Assembly: GCF_014652715.1 (NCBI RefSeq)
Contig: NZ_BMZI01000006.1
Location: 333,656-397,655 of the forward strand
Direction of reading: 5' to 3'
DNA length: 64,000 nucleotides
From: Salinicola rhizosphaerae
GTDB lineage: Bacteria; Pseudomonadota; Gammaproteobacteria; Pseudomonadales; Halomonadaceae
Shown: one piece after another, positions 1 to 9,692 of the stretch
Layout of the letters: every line of letters begins with the position of its first letter
Numbering within the stretch: position 1 is the first letter of the stretch
Position numbers and translations under genes: made by a program
The notes under the pieces: generated by a model
Database searches by the model: none
The model's input: only the letters and a program-made list of their open reading frames with translations
What the model was told of the DNA's origin: nothing

Positions 1-1
1 G

Positions 2-442
2 GCGACCGTGGTCAAACCGCACATTCTCGAGCGCTTCGGCAGTGAATCCAGCTACTTCAACACCTTCGGCGGCAATACCGTCTCTGCTGCCGTGGGCCTG
101 GCCGTCCTCGAAGTGATCGAGCAGGAGAATCTGCTGCCATCGATTCATCAGGCCGGCAAGGCGATCGTCGATGGCATCGGGGCACTGGCGACGCAATATC
201 CCGTGCTGGCCAATGTCCGCGGCGTGGGCCTCTACGCCAGCGCCGAGATCGTCGATGCCGAAGGCAAACCCGACGCCGCGATGGCGCTGGCGATCGTCAA
301 TGCCCTGCGGGACGAAGGCATCCTGATCGGCGCCATCGGTCCTCACGCCAATATTCTCAAGATCCGCCCGCCGCTGGTCTTCAAGGAAGAGCACAGTCGC
401 CTGCTGGTCGAGGGCCTGGAAAAGGTGCTATCGCGGCTCTGA
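2..442 (+). CDS. Class III aminotransferase, C-terminal part (5' end outside window)
   Basis: The reading frame is open from the first bases, so the gene begins upstream; the in-frame GTG at 8 is internal, not a start. The visible ~146 residues are the C-terminal part of a PLP-dependent class III (omega/ornithine-type) aminotransferase. The segment around FNTFGGNTVSAAVGLAVLEV is the conserved post-lysine region, followed by VRGVGLYASAEIV and a C-terminal KIRPPLVF motif typical of this family. The catalytic lysine lies upstream of the window. An ethanolamine-type permease follows after 60 bp on the same strand, so the two probably act on the same small amine or amino alcohol. The substrate cannot be read from this fragment. 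Confidence 0.85.
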   Translation, partial: ATVVKPHILERFGSESSYFNTFGGNTVSAAVGLAVLEVIEQENLLPSIHQAGKAIVDGIGALATQYPVLANVRGVGLYASAEIVDAEGKPDAAMALAIVNALRDEGILIGAIGPHANILKIRPPLVFKEEHSRLLVEGLEKVLSRL

Positions 443-502
443 GCACCGCAGTCGTGAGAGGCAATTGTCGTCAGACATGCGAACAACAACAGGGAGAAAA
501 CG

Positions 503-1879
503 ATGAGCGCATCGACAACCACAAACGCGCTGAAGCCGACGCTAGGTCCCATTCAGCTCTGGGGCATCGCCGTTGGGCTGGTCATCTCGGGTGAATATTT
601 CGGCTGGAGCTACGGCTGGGGCGTCGCCGGTACGCTGGGTTTTCTGGTGACCACGGTGATGATCGCAACAATGTATAGCTGCTTCATCTTCAGCTACACC
701 GAGCTGACCACCGCGATCCCCCACGCCGGCGGCCCCTTCGCCTTCAGTCGCCGCGCCTTCGGCGAATTCGGCGGCATGATCGCCGGCATGGCGACGCTGA
801 TCGAGTTCGTTTTCGCACCACCCGCCATTGCGCTGGCAATCGGTGCCTATCTCAACGTCCAGTATCCTGGCCTCGATCCCAAGCTCGCGGCGATCGGCGC
901 CTACGTCGTGTTCATGTCGCTCAATATCATCGGCGTCAAGCTGGCTGCGATGTTCGAACTGCTGGTCACCTCGCTCGCGGTGATCGAACTGCTCGTCTTC
1001 ATGGGCGTGGTCGCCCCCGGCTTCAGCATGGCCAACTTCGTCGCCAACGGCTGGGCCGGTGAAGACGGTTTCAACGGTCAGGCCGTCGCCGGCATCTTCG
1101 CCGCGATTCCGTTCGCGATCTGGTTCTTCCTTGCCATCGAGGGCGCCGCGATGGCCGCCGAGGAGACTCGCGATCCGCGCCGGACCATTCCCAAGGCTTA
1201 CGTCAGCGGCATCATCACGCTGGTCATCCTCGCCTTCGGCGTGATGCTGATGGCCGGCGGTGTCGGCGACTGGCGCACGCTCTCCGACATCAACGACCCG
1301 CTTCCGCAGGCAATGAAGATGGTGGTCGGCGAGAACTCACGCTGGATGCACATGCTGGTCTGGATCGGCCTATTCGGACTCATCGCCAGCTTCCACGGCA
1401 TCATCCTCGGCTACTCTCGCCAGTTCTTCGCCCTGGCGCGAGCCGGCTATCTACCCCGCGGGCTGGCCAAGCTGTCGCGCTTTAGAACCCCGCACCGGGC
1501 GATTCTGGCCGGCGGCGCGATCGGCATCGCCGCCATCCTCAGCGACGGTCACATCGACCTGCAGGGCATGAGCTTGACCGCAGCGATGATCACCATGGCC
1601 GTGTTCGGCGCCATCGTCATGTACCTGATGAGCCTTCTGAGCCTGTTCAGACTTCGCCGCACCGAGCCGGAGCTGGAGCGCTGGTACCGCGCCCCAGGCT
1701 ACCCGGTCGTGCCGATGATCGCCCTGATTCTGGCGCTGGTCTGTCTCGTCGCCATGCTCTGGTTCAACCCGATGATCGCCATTCTCTTCGTCGGCCTGAT
1801 GATCCTCGGCGGCATCTACTTCTCGCTGACCAAGGCACAGCGTCAAGAAGCCGAAGACTCGCTGGCCGTGACTTCCTGA
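503..1879 (+). CDS. eat: Ethanolamine permease (APC superfamily)
   Basis: A 458-aa inner-membrane permease with about 12 hydrophobic segments. The N-terminal signature GPIQLWGIAVGLVISGEYFG and the following SYGWGVAGTLGF are characteristic of the ethanolamine permease branch of the amino acid-polyamine-organocation superfamily. The EGAAMAAEETRDPRRTIPKAY segment is the conserved APC loop. The start ATG at 503 is preceded by AGGGAGAAA. It follows an aminotransferase by 60 bp and is probably co-transcribed with it. Eut ammonia-lyase genes are not in the window, so the substrate may be ethanolamine or a related amino alcohol metabolised by transamination. Family assignment is firm, exact substrate less so. 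Confidence 0.85.
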   Translation: MSASTTTNALKPTLGPIQLWGIAVGLVISGEYFGWSYGWGVAGTLGFLVTTVMIATMYSCFIFSYTELTTAIPHAGGPFAFSRRAFGEFGGMIAGMATLIEFVFAPPAIALAIGAYLNVQYPGLDPKLAAIGAYVVFMSLNIIGVKLAAMFELLVTSLAVIELLVFMGVVAPGFSMANFVANGWAGEDGFNGQAVAGIFAAIPFAIWFFLAIEGAAMAAEETRDPRRTIPKAYVSGIITLVILAFGVMLMAGGVGDWRTLSDINDPLPQAMKMVVGENSRWMHMLVWIGLFGLIASFHGIILGYSRQFFALARAGYLPRGLAKLSRFRTPHRAILAGGAIGIAAILSDGHIDLQGMSLTAAMITMAVFGAIVMYLMSLLSLFRLRRTEPELERWYRAPGYPVVPMIALILALVCLVAMLWFNPMIAILFVGLMILGGIYFSLTKAQRQEAEDSLAVTS

Positions 1880-1897
1880 AGGACGCCAGCTCCAGCA

Positions 1898-1943
1898 TGA
1901 CGGACGAAGCGCTTATACAGTGCCTCGTTCGTCAACGTCTTTT
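1898..1943 (+). terminator. Probable rho-independent terminator after eat
   Basis: Arms 1898-1910 and 1922-1934 pair over 13 positions with two non-Watson-Crick positions. The second arm is followed by ACGTCTTTT. It lies 19 bp past the permease stop and before the convergent GntR gene. Confidence 0.55.
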
Positions 1944-1978
1944 CACAGGAAGGCGCGCTTGCCAAGCGCCGAGCCCGC

Positions 1979-2734
1979 TCAGGCATCGAAAAACACTCTC
2001 AGCACGTGATCCATATGCGCCTCCATGGCGTGCCGCGCGGCATCCGGGTCGCGGCGCTCGATCGCGGCGAGAATGCGTTCGTGATCATCCTGGGACTGCT
2101 TCGGCATGTCCGTTTCCATGAACAGCTCCTGAAGCCGACGAAACATCATGCCGTACTGATGCCCAAGCAGGTGTTTGATGGTCATCGCGTAGGCCGCATT
2201 GCCGGAAGCCTCCGCAATGCGGATGTGCAGCAGTCGATCACCCGCCTGATTGCGTCCCCCATGAACGTTGTCCTCGACGTTGCGCGCATAGGCCTCGCGT
2301 ATGGCGGCCAGATCCTCATCGCTGGCATTGATTGCCGCCAGTGCCGCCGTCTCCGGCTCGAGGTAGCGGCGCGCCTGAAGCAGTGAAAACGGCGGAATTT
2401 CCTGATCCAGATCGAGCTCGATCTCGCTATCGAACTCCGGGTCCAGCGACCATGGCGCCTTGCGTCGGGCTTCGCTCATCACCGATCTGCCTCCGGCGCT
2501 CTCGCGCTCCAGCACCAGCACGCCGTGCCCCACTCGCACCTCGACCTGTCCGACGACTTCCAGTGCGATCAGCGCCTCGCGCACCGAAGCGCGACTGACG
2601 CCCAGCTGCTGCGCCAGGTCCCGTTCTGCCGGCAATAGCGTTCCTGGCGGGAACTCTCCCTCGCGAATCAGCGCCAGCAGTTGATCGGCGATCTGGCGAT
2701 AGAGACGCTGGGCGCGAATGGTCTGAATCGGCAT
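1979..2734 (-). CDS. FadR-subfamily GntR transcriptional regulator of the sugar locus
   Basis: A 251-aa regulator with an N-terminal winged helix (about residues 10-75; LYRQIADQLLALIREGEFPP, then LAQQLGVSRASVREALIALE) and a C-terminal all-helical FCD ligand-binding domain with conserved His residues in LHIRIAEASGNAAY and the HDER region. The start at 2734 is chosen because GGGAGGG sits about 6 nt upstream; a longer reading to 2779 has no such site. It is divergent from the deoxy-sugar-acid dehydrogenase at 2946, so it most likely binds the shared 211-bp intergenic region. FadR-type GntR proteins commonly sense organic or sugar acids. A 2-keto-3-deoxy aldonate effector is my inference. Confidence 0.85.
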   Translation of the reverse strand: MPIQTIRAQRLYRQIADQLLALIREGEFPPGTLLPAERDLAQQLGVSRASVREALIALEVVGQVEVRVGHGVLVLERESAGGRSVMSEARRKAPWSLDPEFDSEIELDLDQEIPPFSLLQARRYLEPETAALAAINASDEDLAAIREAYARNVEDNVHGGRNQAGDRLLHIRIAEASGNAAYAMTIKHLLGHQYGMMFRRLQELFMETDMPKQSQDDHERILAAIERRDPDAARHAMEAHMDHVLRVFFDA

Positions 2735-2945
2735 CGACCGCCCTCCCGAGACGCGTTGATGGTTAGACATAAGTCGCAAAAAGCGACGAAATTGCGGCCT
2801 TCTGTCGCGATATTAGACGTTTGGCGATTTGCACCTTGTGAGACCGGAGGATAATACTCGGCCCAAAGGTCAGGCCTTTAGACATTAGCACCAAGCGAAC
2901 GCACGGCCTACCGATTCCACCGCCTACGCTTTTTGCCGGAGCCCG
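2735..2945. promoter_or_regulatory. Divergent promoter region with three TTAGAC repeats
   Basis: This region separates the GntR gene from the first catabolic gene and must carry both promoters. TTAGAC occurs in direct orientation at 2763, 2813 and 2879, twice as TTAGACAT. GTCGC-type segments flank the first copy. No confident -35/-10 pair or perfect palindrome was identified. The repeats are an operator candidate only. Confidence 0.4.
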
Positions 2946-3692
2946 ATGACCATGCGACTCACCGACAAGACAGCCTTGATCACCGCCGCAGGCCAAGGAA
3001 TCGGGCGCGCAACCGTGCGCCGGTTTCTCGATGAAGGCGCGCGCGTTATTGCGACGGATATCGATCCCGGCAAGCTGGAGGACCTGGAAGGCGCTGAATG
3101 TCATGGGCTGGATGTCACCGATGCCAATGCGGTGCTGGCGCTGATCGACTCGCTGCCGCCGCTGGACATACTGTTCAACTGCGCTGGCACCGTACCGCCG
3201 GGCTCGATTCTCGAGTGCGACGACGGCCAATGGTCGTTCGCGCAGCGTCTCAACGTCGACTCGATGTTCTACACCATTCGCGCGGCCTTGCCCGCGATGC
3301 TCGACAACGGCGGCGGCAGCATCATCAACATGGCCTCTCTGGCCTCGAGCGTAAAAGGCATTGTCAACCGGTGCGCCTACGGCACGACCAAAGCGGCCGT
3401 GGTCGGCCTGACGAAGTCCGTCGCCGCCGATTTCATGACACGCGGCATTCGCTGCAACGCCATCTGCCCCGGTACGGTGGACTCGCCCTCGCTACGCGAG
3501 CGTGTCGCCGAACAGGCCCGCCGACAAGGGCGTAGCGCCGATGAAGTCTTCGCAGAGTTCGTCGCCCGCCAGCCCATGGGCAGGCTAGGCAAGGTGGAAG
3601 AGGTCGCGGCACTAGCGGCCTGGCTGGCCTGTGACGAGTCCAGCTTCATCACGGGAACGACGCAGATGATCGATGGGGGCTGGTCCAATTGA
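2946..3692 (+). CDS. SDR oxidoreductase, probable 2-keto-3-deoxy-L-fuconate dehydrogenase
   Basis: A 248-aa classical short-chain dehydrogenase. The NAD-binding motif is TAAGQGIG (residues ~13-20), ATDID after beta-2 favours NAD, and the active site has S in NMASLAS and YGTTK (Tyr-x-x-x-Lys). C-terminal TGTTQMIDGGWSN is typical of the BDH2-like subfamily, which includes the L-2-keto-3-deoxyfuconate 4-dehydrogenase of the oxidative L-fucose pathway. GGAG lies just upstream of ATG 2946; a second in-frame ATG at 2952 is possible. It is followed by a diketo-acid hydrolase, lactonase, sugar dehydrogenase and mutarotase, which supports oxidation of the keto-deoxy acid to the 2,4-diketo acid. A rhamnonate-series substrate is the main alternative. 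Confidence 0.8.
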   Translation: MTMRLTDKTALITAAGQGIGRATVRRFLDEGARVIATDIDPGKLEDLEGAECHGLDVTDANAVLALIDSLPPLDILFNCAGTVPPGSILECDDGQWSFAQRLNVDSMFYTIRAALPAMLDNGGGSIINMASLASSVKGIVNRCAYGTTKAAVVGLTKSVAADFMTRGIRCNAICPGTVDSPSLRERVAEQARRQGRSADEVFAEFVARQPMGRLGKVEEVAALAAWLACDESSFITGTTQMIDGGWSN

Positions 3693-3793
3693 TCTCTTGA
3701 GTTCTCGTAGCTGCGGTCCAGCGCCCCGAAACCGGCGCTGTCGTAGCTCGTAGCCAGACTTAAGTCATTAACGCTTACAGAAAAGGAGACCGC

Positions 3794-4636
3794 ATGAAAC
3801 TGCTACGCCACGGCCCCAAGGGTCAGGAAAAGCCGGGACTGGTCGACGCCAACGGGATCGTTCGCGATCTCTCCGGCAAGATCGATGACATCGCCGGCGA
3901 CGTGCTCTCCGATGCCGGCTTGAAAACGCTGGCCGAGATCGATACCGCCGGCCTGCCCGAAGTCTCCGCCGACACCCGGCTCGGCCCCTGCGTCGCTCGC
4001 GTCGGCAAGTTCATCTGCATCGGCCTCAACTACTCGGATCACGCTGCCGAGACCGGCGCCGAAGTGCCAGCGGAGCCGGTCATCTTCAACAAGTGGACCA
4101 GCGCGATCTGTGGTCCCAACGACGATGTCGAGATCCCGCGCGGCTCCAGGAAGACCGACTGGGAAGTCGAGCTCGGTGTGATCATCGGCAAGGGCGGACG
4201 CTACATCGACGAAGCCGATGCCATGAGCCATGTGGCCGGCTTCTGCGTGGTCAACGATGTCTCCGAGCGCGAATATCAGCTCGAGCGCAGTGGCACCTGG
4301 GACAAGGGCAAGGGCTGCGACACCTTCGGCCCGCTCGGCCCCTGGCTGGTCACCCGAGATGAAGTCGCCGACCCGCAGAATCTATCGATGTGGCTCGAGG
4401 TCGACGGCAAGCGCTACCAGGACGGCTCGACCCAGACCATGGTGTTCCAGGTTCCGCACCTGGTGGCTTATCTCAGTCGATTCATGAGCCTGCAGCCGGG
4501 CGATGTCATCTCCACCGGTACGCCCCCCGGTGTCGGCATGGGCCAGAATCCCAAGGTCTTCCTCAAGCCGGGACAGGTCATGCGCCTGGGTATCGAGGGG
4601 CTCGGCGAACAACACCAGCGCTGCGTCGAGAGCTGA
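3794..4636 (+). CDS. FAH-family hydrolase, probable 2,4-diketo-3-deoxy-L-fuconate hydrolase
   Basis: A 280-aa fumarylacetoacetate hydrolase-fold protein. The family signature runs from FICIGLNYSDHA through PVIFNKWTSA, and the divalent-metal ligands are in DWEVELGVIIG (Glu-x-Glu) and VVNDVSERE (Asp). The C-terminal GDVISTGTPPGVGMG loop is conserved. Similar proteins are often labelled ureidoglycolate lyase, but in sugar-acid clusters they cleave 2,4-diketo-3-deoxy acids to pyruvate plus a hydroxy acid (lactate from the fuconate series). An AAGGAG site precedes ATG 3794. It lies directly downstream of the dehydrogenase that should make its substrate and 31 bp before the lactonase gene. Confidence 0.83.
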   Translation: MKLLRHGPKGQEKPGLVDANGIVRDLSGKIDDIAGDVLSDAGLKTLAEIDTAGLPEVSADTRLGPCVARVGKFICIGLNYSDHAAETGAEVPAEPVIFNKWTSAICGPNDDVEIPRGSRKTDWEVELGVIIGKGGRYIDEADAMSHVAGFCVVNDVSEREYQLERSGTWDKGKGCDTFGPLGPWLVTRDEVADPQNLSMWLEVDGKRYQDGSTQTMVFQVPHLVAYLSRFMSLQPGDVISTGTPPGVGMGQNPKVFLKPGQVMRLGIEGLGEQHQRCVES

Positions 4637-4667
4637 TACCGGCTCGTCGTCCACGGAGGTCACCGTC

Positions 4668-6349
<1,682 letters not shown>

Positions 6350-6366
6350 TCGCGGAGACCGACGAC

Positions 6367-6705
6367 ATGCGCTACTGCCTCGCGTTGGATCTGGTCGACG
6401 ACGACGCGTTGATCGCCGAGTACGAGCGACATCACCGCGAGGTCTGGCCGGAAGTCGAATCACACCTCAAGGCTTGCGGCGTCACACGACTCGAAATCTT
6501 TCGATTGGGCACGCGGCTGACGATGGTCATGGAGACCGACGATGACCAGTTCAGCTTCGACGCCATGGCCGCCGCCGAGCGTGAAAATCCGGCGGTACAA
6601 CGGTGGGAAACGGCAATGTGGCGATTCCAGCGCCCCACGCCTTGGACGGAGGAGAACCACAAATGGCAGCGCATGACGCCAATCTATCGCTTGGGCGACG
6701 CATGA
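6367..6705 (+). CDS. L-fucose/L-rhamnose mutarotase (RhaM family)
   Basis: A 112-aa dimeric alpha/beta-barrel mutarotase of the RhaM/DUF718 family. It has an N-terminal LALDLVDD strand, the EYERHHREVWPEV motif with the conserved His, and a C-terminal W-T-E-E-x-H-K-W-Q-R-M block. It interconverts anomers of the imported deoxy sugar so that the 1-dehydrogenase can act. The start is ATG 6367 with GGAG 12 nt upstream; an upstream in-frame ATG at 6292 lies inside the dehydrogenase gene and is rejected. The gene sits 17 bp after the dehydrogenase and overlaps the permease gene, so it belongs to the same operon. Confidence 0.87.
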   Translation: MRYCLALDLVDDDALIAEYERHHREVWPEVESHLKACGVTRLEIFRLGTRLTMVMETDDDQFSFDAMAAAERENPAVQRWETAMWRFQRPTPWTEENHKWQRMTPIYRLGDA

Positions 6706-7679
6706 AAGCGCCGGCCGCCACGCGGACACGACACCTGCGCAAGTGGGGGCTGCCGGTGGAGACCCTGGTTCTCGGTCTCACCCTGGCGCTATGGATCGTC
6801 ATGGCTCTGACGACCTCGACCTTCCTCACCGCCAACAACCTGGTCAACATTCTGCGTCAGGTGTCGATCGACAGCATCATCGCCTTCGGCGTCCTGTTCC
6901 CGATCCTGATTCGCGGCATCGACCTGTCAGTGGGCTCGGTGGTGGCGCTATCCGGCGTCGTCTGCGCGACCCTGCTGACCGCGGGCTTACCGATCCCGCT
7001 GGCGATCGGAGTGACGCTGTTGCTTGGCGTGGCGATCGGCTCTCTCAATGCCTTCGCCGTCTACCGCCTCGGCATTCCCGCTTTCATCATCACCCTGGCG
7101 GGTCTGCAGGCGTTTCGCGGCGGCGCCTTTCTGGTCAGCGACGGCACCAGCGTCTTCGGCCTGCCCAAGGCGCTCTCCACCTTCGCCCGCGCCGAGTGGC
7201 TCGGCATCCCGTCGCTATTCTGGAGCATGCTGGTCATCGGCCTGGTGCTGCATTTCATTCTCAGCCGCACCCGCACAGGCCGCTACATGGTAGCGATGGG
7301 CAGCAACCACGAGTCCGCCCGGCGCGCTGGCATCAACATCAAGCGCATCGTCTTCTTCGCCTACATCATCAGCTCCGTCACTGCCTGCATCGCCGGCATG
7401 CTGCTGATGGCACGGATGAGTATCGGTTCGCCCACCGCCGGGGTCGCCTATGAACTCAATGCCATCGCCGCCGCCGTCGTGGGTGGCGCCAGCCTTTTTG
7501 GCGGTCGCGGCAGCGTGCTCGGTACCTTCATCGGCGCCCTGCTGTTCGCCACGATCGCCAACGCCGCCAACCTGCTCGGCATCGACTCGTTCTGGCAGAT
7601 GGTCGCCACCGGCGTGCTCATCGCCGCAGTCGTCTACGTCGACAACCTGCATAAACGCCGCCAGAGCGGCGTCAAATAG
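6663..7679 (+). CDS. Sugar ABC transporter permease (RbsC/XylH/FrcC type)
   Basis: A 338-aa inner-membrane permease of the CUT2/BPD_transp_2 family with about 9-10 hydrophobic segments. The motif PILIRGIDLSVGSVVALSGV and the later AVVGGASLFGGRGSVLGTF loop are diagnostic. Two starts compete. ATG 6663 has a strong GGAGGAG site 8 nt upstream but overlaps the mutarotase by 43 nt. ATG 6702 overlaps the mutarotase stop as ATGA but has a poor ribosome site and gives 325 aa. I prefer 6663. It forms an importer with the ATPase and binding protein that follow; context points to L-fucose or a similar sugar. Confidence 0.85.
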   Translation: MAAHDANLSLGRRMKAPAATRTRHLRKWGLPVETLVLGLTLALWIVMALTTSTFLTANNLVNILRQVSIDSIIAFGVLFPILIRGIDLSVGSVVALSGVVCATLLTAGLPIPLAIGVTLLLGVAIGSLNAFAVYRLGIPAFIITLAGLQAFRGGAFLVSDGTSVFGLPKALSTFARAEWLGIPSLFWSMLVIGLVLHFILSRTRTGRYMVAMGSNHESARRAGINIKRIVFFAYIISSVTACIAGMLLMARMSIGSPTAGVAYELNAIAAAVVGGASLFGGRGSVLGTFIGALLFATIANAANLLGIDSFWQMVATGVLIAAVVYVDNLHKRRQSGVK

Positions 7680-7689
7680 GAGCCCGACC

Positions 7690-8448
7690 ATGTCACTACT
7701 CGAAGTCAGGGAGCTCAAGAAACGCTTCGGTGCCGTGGAAGTTCTCTGCGGCGTAGATCTCGCCCTAGAGGCCGGCGAGGTGCTCGCCGTCGTAGGAGAC
7801 AATGGTGCCGGCAAATCGACTCTGATCAAACATATCTCCGGCGTCTACCGCCGCGACAGCGGCGATATCGCCCTCAGCGGCGAGGCGGTCTCGTTCGACT
7901 CGCCGAAGGAGGCGCGACGCGCCGGTATCGAGACCGTCTATCAGGATCTAGCGCTGGCCGACGAACTCTCGGTAGGCGCCAATATCTTTCTGGGTCGCGA
8001 ACCGATACGGCGCTGGCTGGGTCTGCTACCGGTGATCGACCGTGGGCGCATCCAGCAAGAGACCCAGCGGCTGATTGACAGCATCGAGAGCCACATCCCC
8101 GATGGTGCGACGACGGTCGCCGGGCTCTCCGGCGGGCAGCGTCAGGCCGTCGCCATCGCTCGTGCACTCTACTGGGACGCCAAGGTGGTAATCCTCGACG
8201 AGCCCACCGCCGCACTGGCAGTGATGGAGCGGGAGAACGTCATCAAGCTTTCGCGAATGCTCGCCGCCAAAGGCGTTGGCGTGATCTACATCGGCCACAA
8301 CCTGGTAGAGATCCTTGAGGTCGCCGACCGTATCGCCGTGATGTATCGCGGTCGCATCGTCCACGTCACTCGATCAGAGGAGACCACCCAGGAGGAGTTG
8401 ATCAAGTACATGACCGGCTACAGCGAACGCCAGGAAAACGCCGCCTGA
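7690..8448 (+). CDS. Sugar ABC transporter ATP-binding protein, single ABC domain
   Basis: A 252-aa ATPase with Walker A GDNGAGKST (~residues 38-46), Q-loop in VYQDLAL, signature LSGGQRQ, Walker B VVILDEPTAAL and switch His in GHNLVEI. Most CUT2 ATPases (RbsA, XylG) carry two tandem ABC domains in about 500 residues. This one has a single domain as in FrcA-type systems, so it should act as a homodimer. AGGAG lies about 7 nt before ATG 7690; the longer open frame reaching back to 7450 is an artefact in the permease gene. It is 10 bp downstream of the permease. Confidence 0.88.
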   Translation: MSLLEVRELKKRFGAVEVLCGVDLALEAGEVLAVVGDNGAGKSTLIKHISGVYRRDSGDIALSGEAVSFDSPKEARRAGIETVYQDLALADELSVGANIFLGREPIRRWLGLLPVIDRGRIQQETQRLIDSIESHIPDGATTVAGLSGGQRQAVAIARALYWDAKVVILDEPTAALAVMERENVIKLSRMLAAKGVGVIYIGHNLVEILEVADRIAVMYRGRIVHVTRSEETTQEELIKYMTGYSERQENAA

Positions 8449-8549
8449 GGGCAGCAGGTTTAGAGCGCAGCACAATTCAGTAGATAGCAAAGATCGACAG
8501 ACAACGACCGCAGGATCCGAAGACCAACCACAACATGCGGAGAACGCTC

Positions 8550-9587
8550 ATGCCACGCCACATACCACGCTCACGTCGACTCGCCCCGCTCACACTCGGC
8601 GTTGCCCTCGCCGGGCTTTCGGCGAGTCCGCTCGCCTCCGCCCAGAATGCCGACATCACCATCCCGGTGGTGATCAAGGCGACCTCTGCCTCCTACTGGC
8701 AGGCGGTGTTCGACGGCGCTCATCAGGCCGCCGAGCGACTCGGCATCAAGATCGAGGAACTGGGGCCGGCCAACGAGACCGAGGTCGCCCGCCAGATCGC
8801 GATCATGGAGAACCTGATCAGCCGCCAGCCCTCGGCAATCGTGCTCGCCCCGGTCTCGACCGACGCCATGGCAGGTCCCGTCGAAAGCGCGACCGACGCC
8901 GGCATCCCCGTCGTCATCATCGATTCCGGAGTCGAAACCGATCGCTACGCGTCGCTGATCGCCACGGACAACTTCGCCGCCGGCCAGCGCGCCGGTCATG
9001 CGCTGGCCGAGTGCATGGAGCGCACCGGCGGCGAAGCGGCGGGTCAGGTCGCCTACCTGCGCACCAACCCTAATGGCGAGTCACTGGTCTCGCGGGACAA
9101 CGGCTTTCTCGACGCGATCAAGCAGTATCCGGATATCGAGGTGGTCGACAACCGGGTCGCCAATAACGATACCGCCAAGGCGATGAACGACACCCTCGAT
9201 CTGCTCAATCGCTACCCCGAGCTCAAGGGCATCTTCGCCGACAATCAGTTGATGGGCGATGGCGCCGGCACCGCATTCGCCGAGCAGGGCGCAGATGATG
9301 TCTGTCTAGTCGCCTTCGATTCCAGTGAACTGGAGGTCGATTTCCTGCGCCAAGGCGTTATTGACTCACTCGTCGTTCAGGATCCCTACATGATGGGCTA
9401 CACCGGCGTGTGGTTCGCCTATGCCGCCTCTCAGGGCGTTGCGCTGCCGAAGAGCGTCGATACCGGCGTCCACGTTGCGACCACCGAAAGCGTCGACGAA
9501 CCCGATTTCACTGGCCTGCTCGATCCCAAACAGCGTCAGCTGACGCCGTATCTGGCACCGATGGCAACGGCGAGCGGCGACGAGTAG
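8550..9587 (+). CDS. Periplasmic sugar-binding protein (RbsB type)
   Basis: A 345-aa protein with a signal peptide (basic MPRHIPRSRR, hydrophobic LAPLTLGVALAGL, predicted cleavage after ASA-Q near residue 30) and a periplasmic-binding-protein fold of the ribose/galactose class (Peripla_BP_4). The start ATG 8550 is preceded by GGAGA 6 nt upstream, a site that lies just inside a second, less likely ATG at 8535. The 101-bp gap from the ATPase gene may let the binding protein be expressed at a different level. It should deliver the sugar to the permease/ATPase pair. L-fucose or L-galactose is inferred from the neighbours. Confidence 0.85.
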   Translation: MPRHIPRSRRLAPLTLGVALAGLSASPLASAQNADITIPVVIKATSASYWQAVFDGAHQAAERLGIKIEELGPANETEVARQIAIMENLISRQPSAIVLAPVSTDAMAGPVESATDAGIPVVIIDSGVETDRYASLIATDNFAAGQRAGHALAECMERTGGEAAGQVAYLRTNPNGESLVSRDNGFLDAIKQYPDIEVVDNRVANNDTAKAMNDTLDLLNRYPELKGIFADNQLMGDGAGTAFAEQGADDVCLVAFDSSELEVDFLRQGVIDSLVVQDPYMMGYTGVWFAYAASQGVALPKSVDTGVHVATTESVDEPDFTGLLDPKQRQLTPYLAPMATASGDE

Positions 9588-9692
9588 GAAGCCTGTGCTC
9601 GGTGACGCCTGCGTCCAACGGGTCATCCATCCACGCAGTGGTCCGACCTTTGATCCTTTAGCAAACGAGGTCGGCTTTTCAGGAGTCCACCT

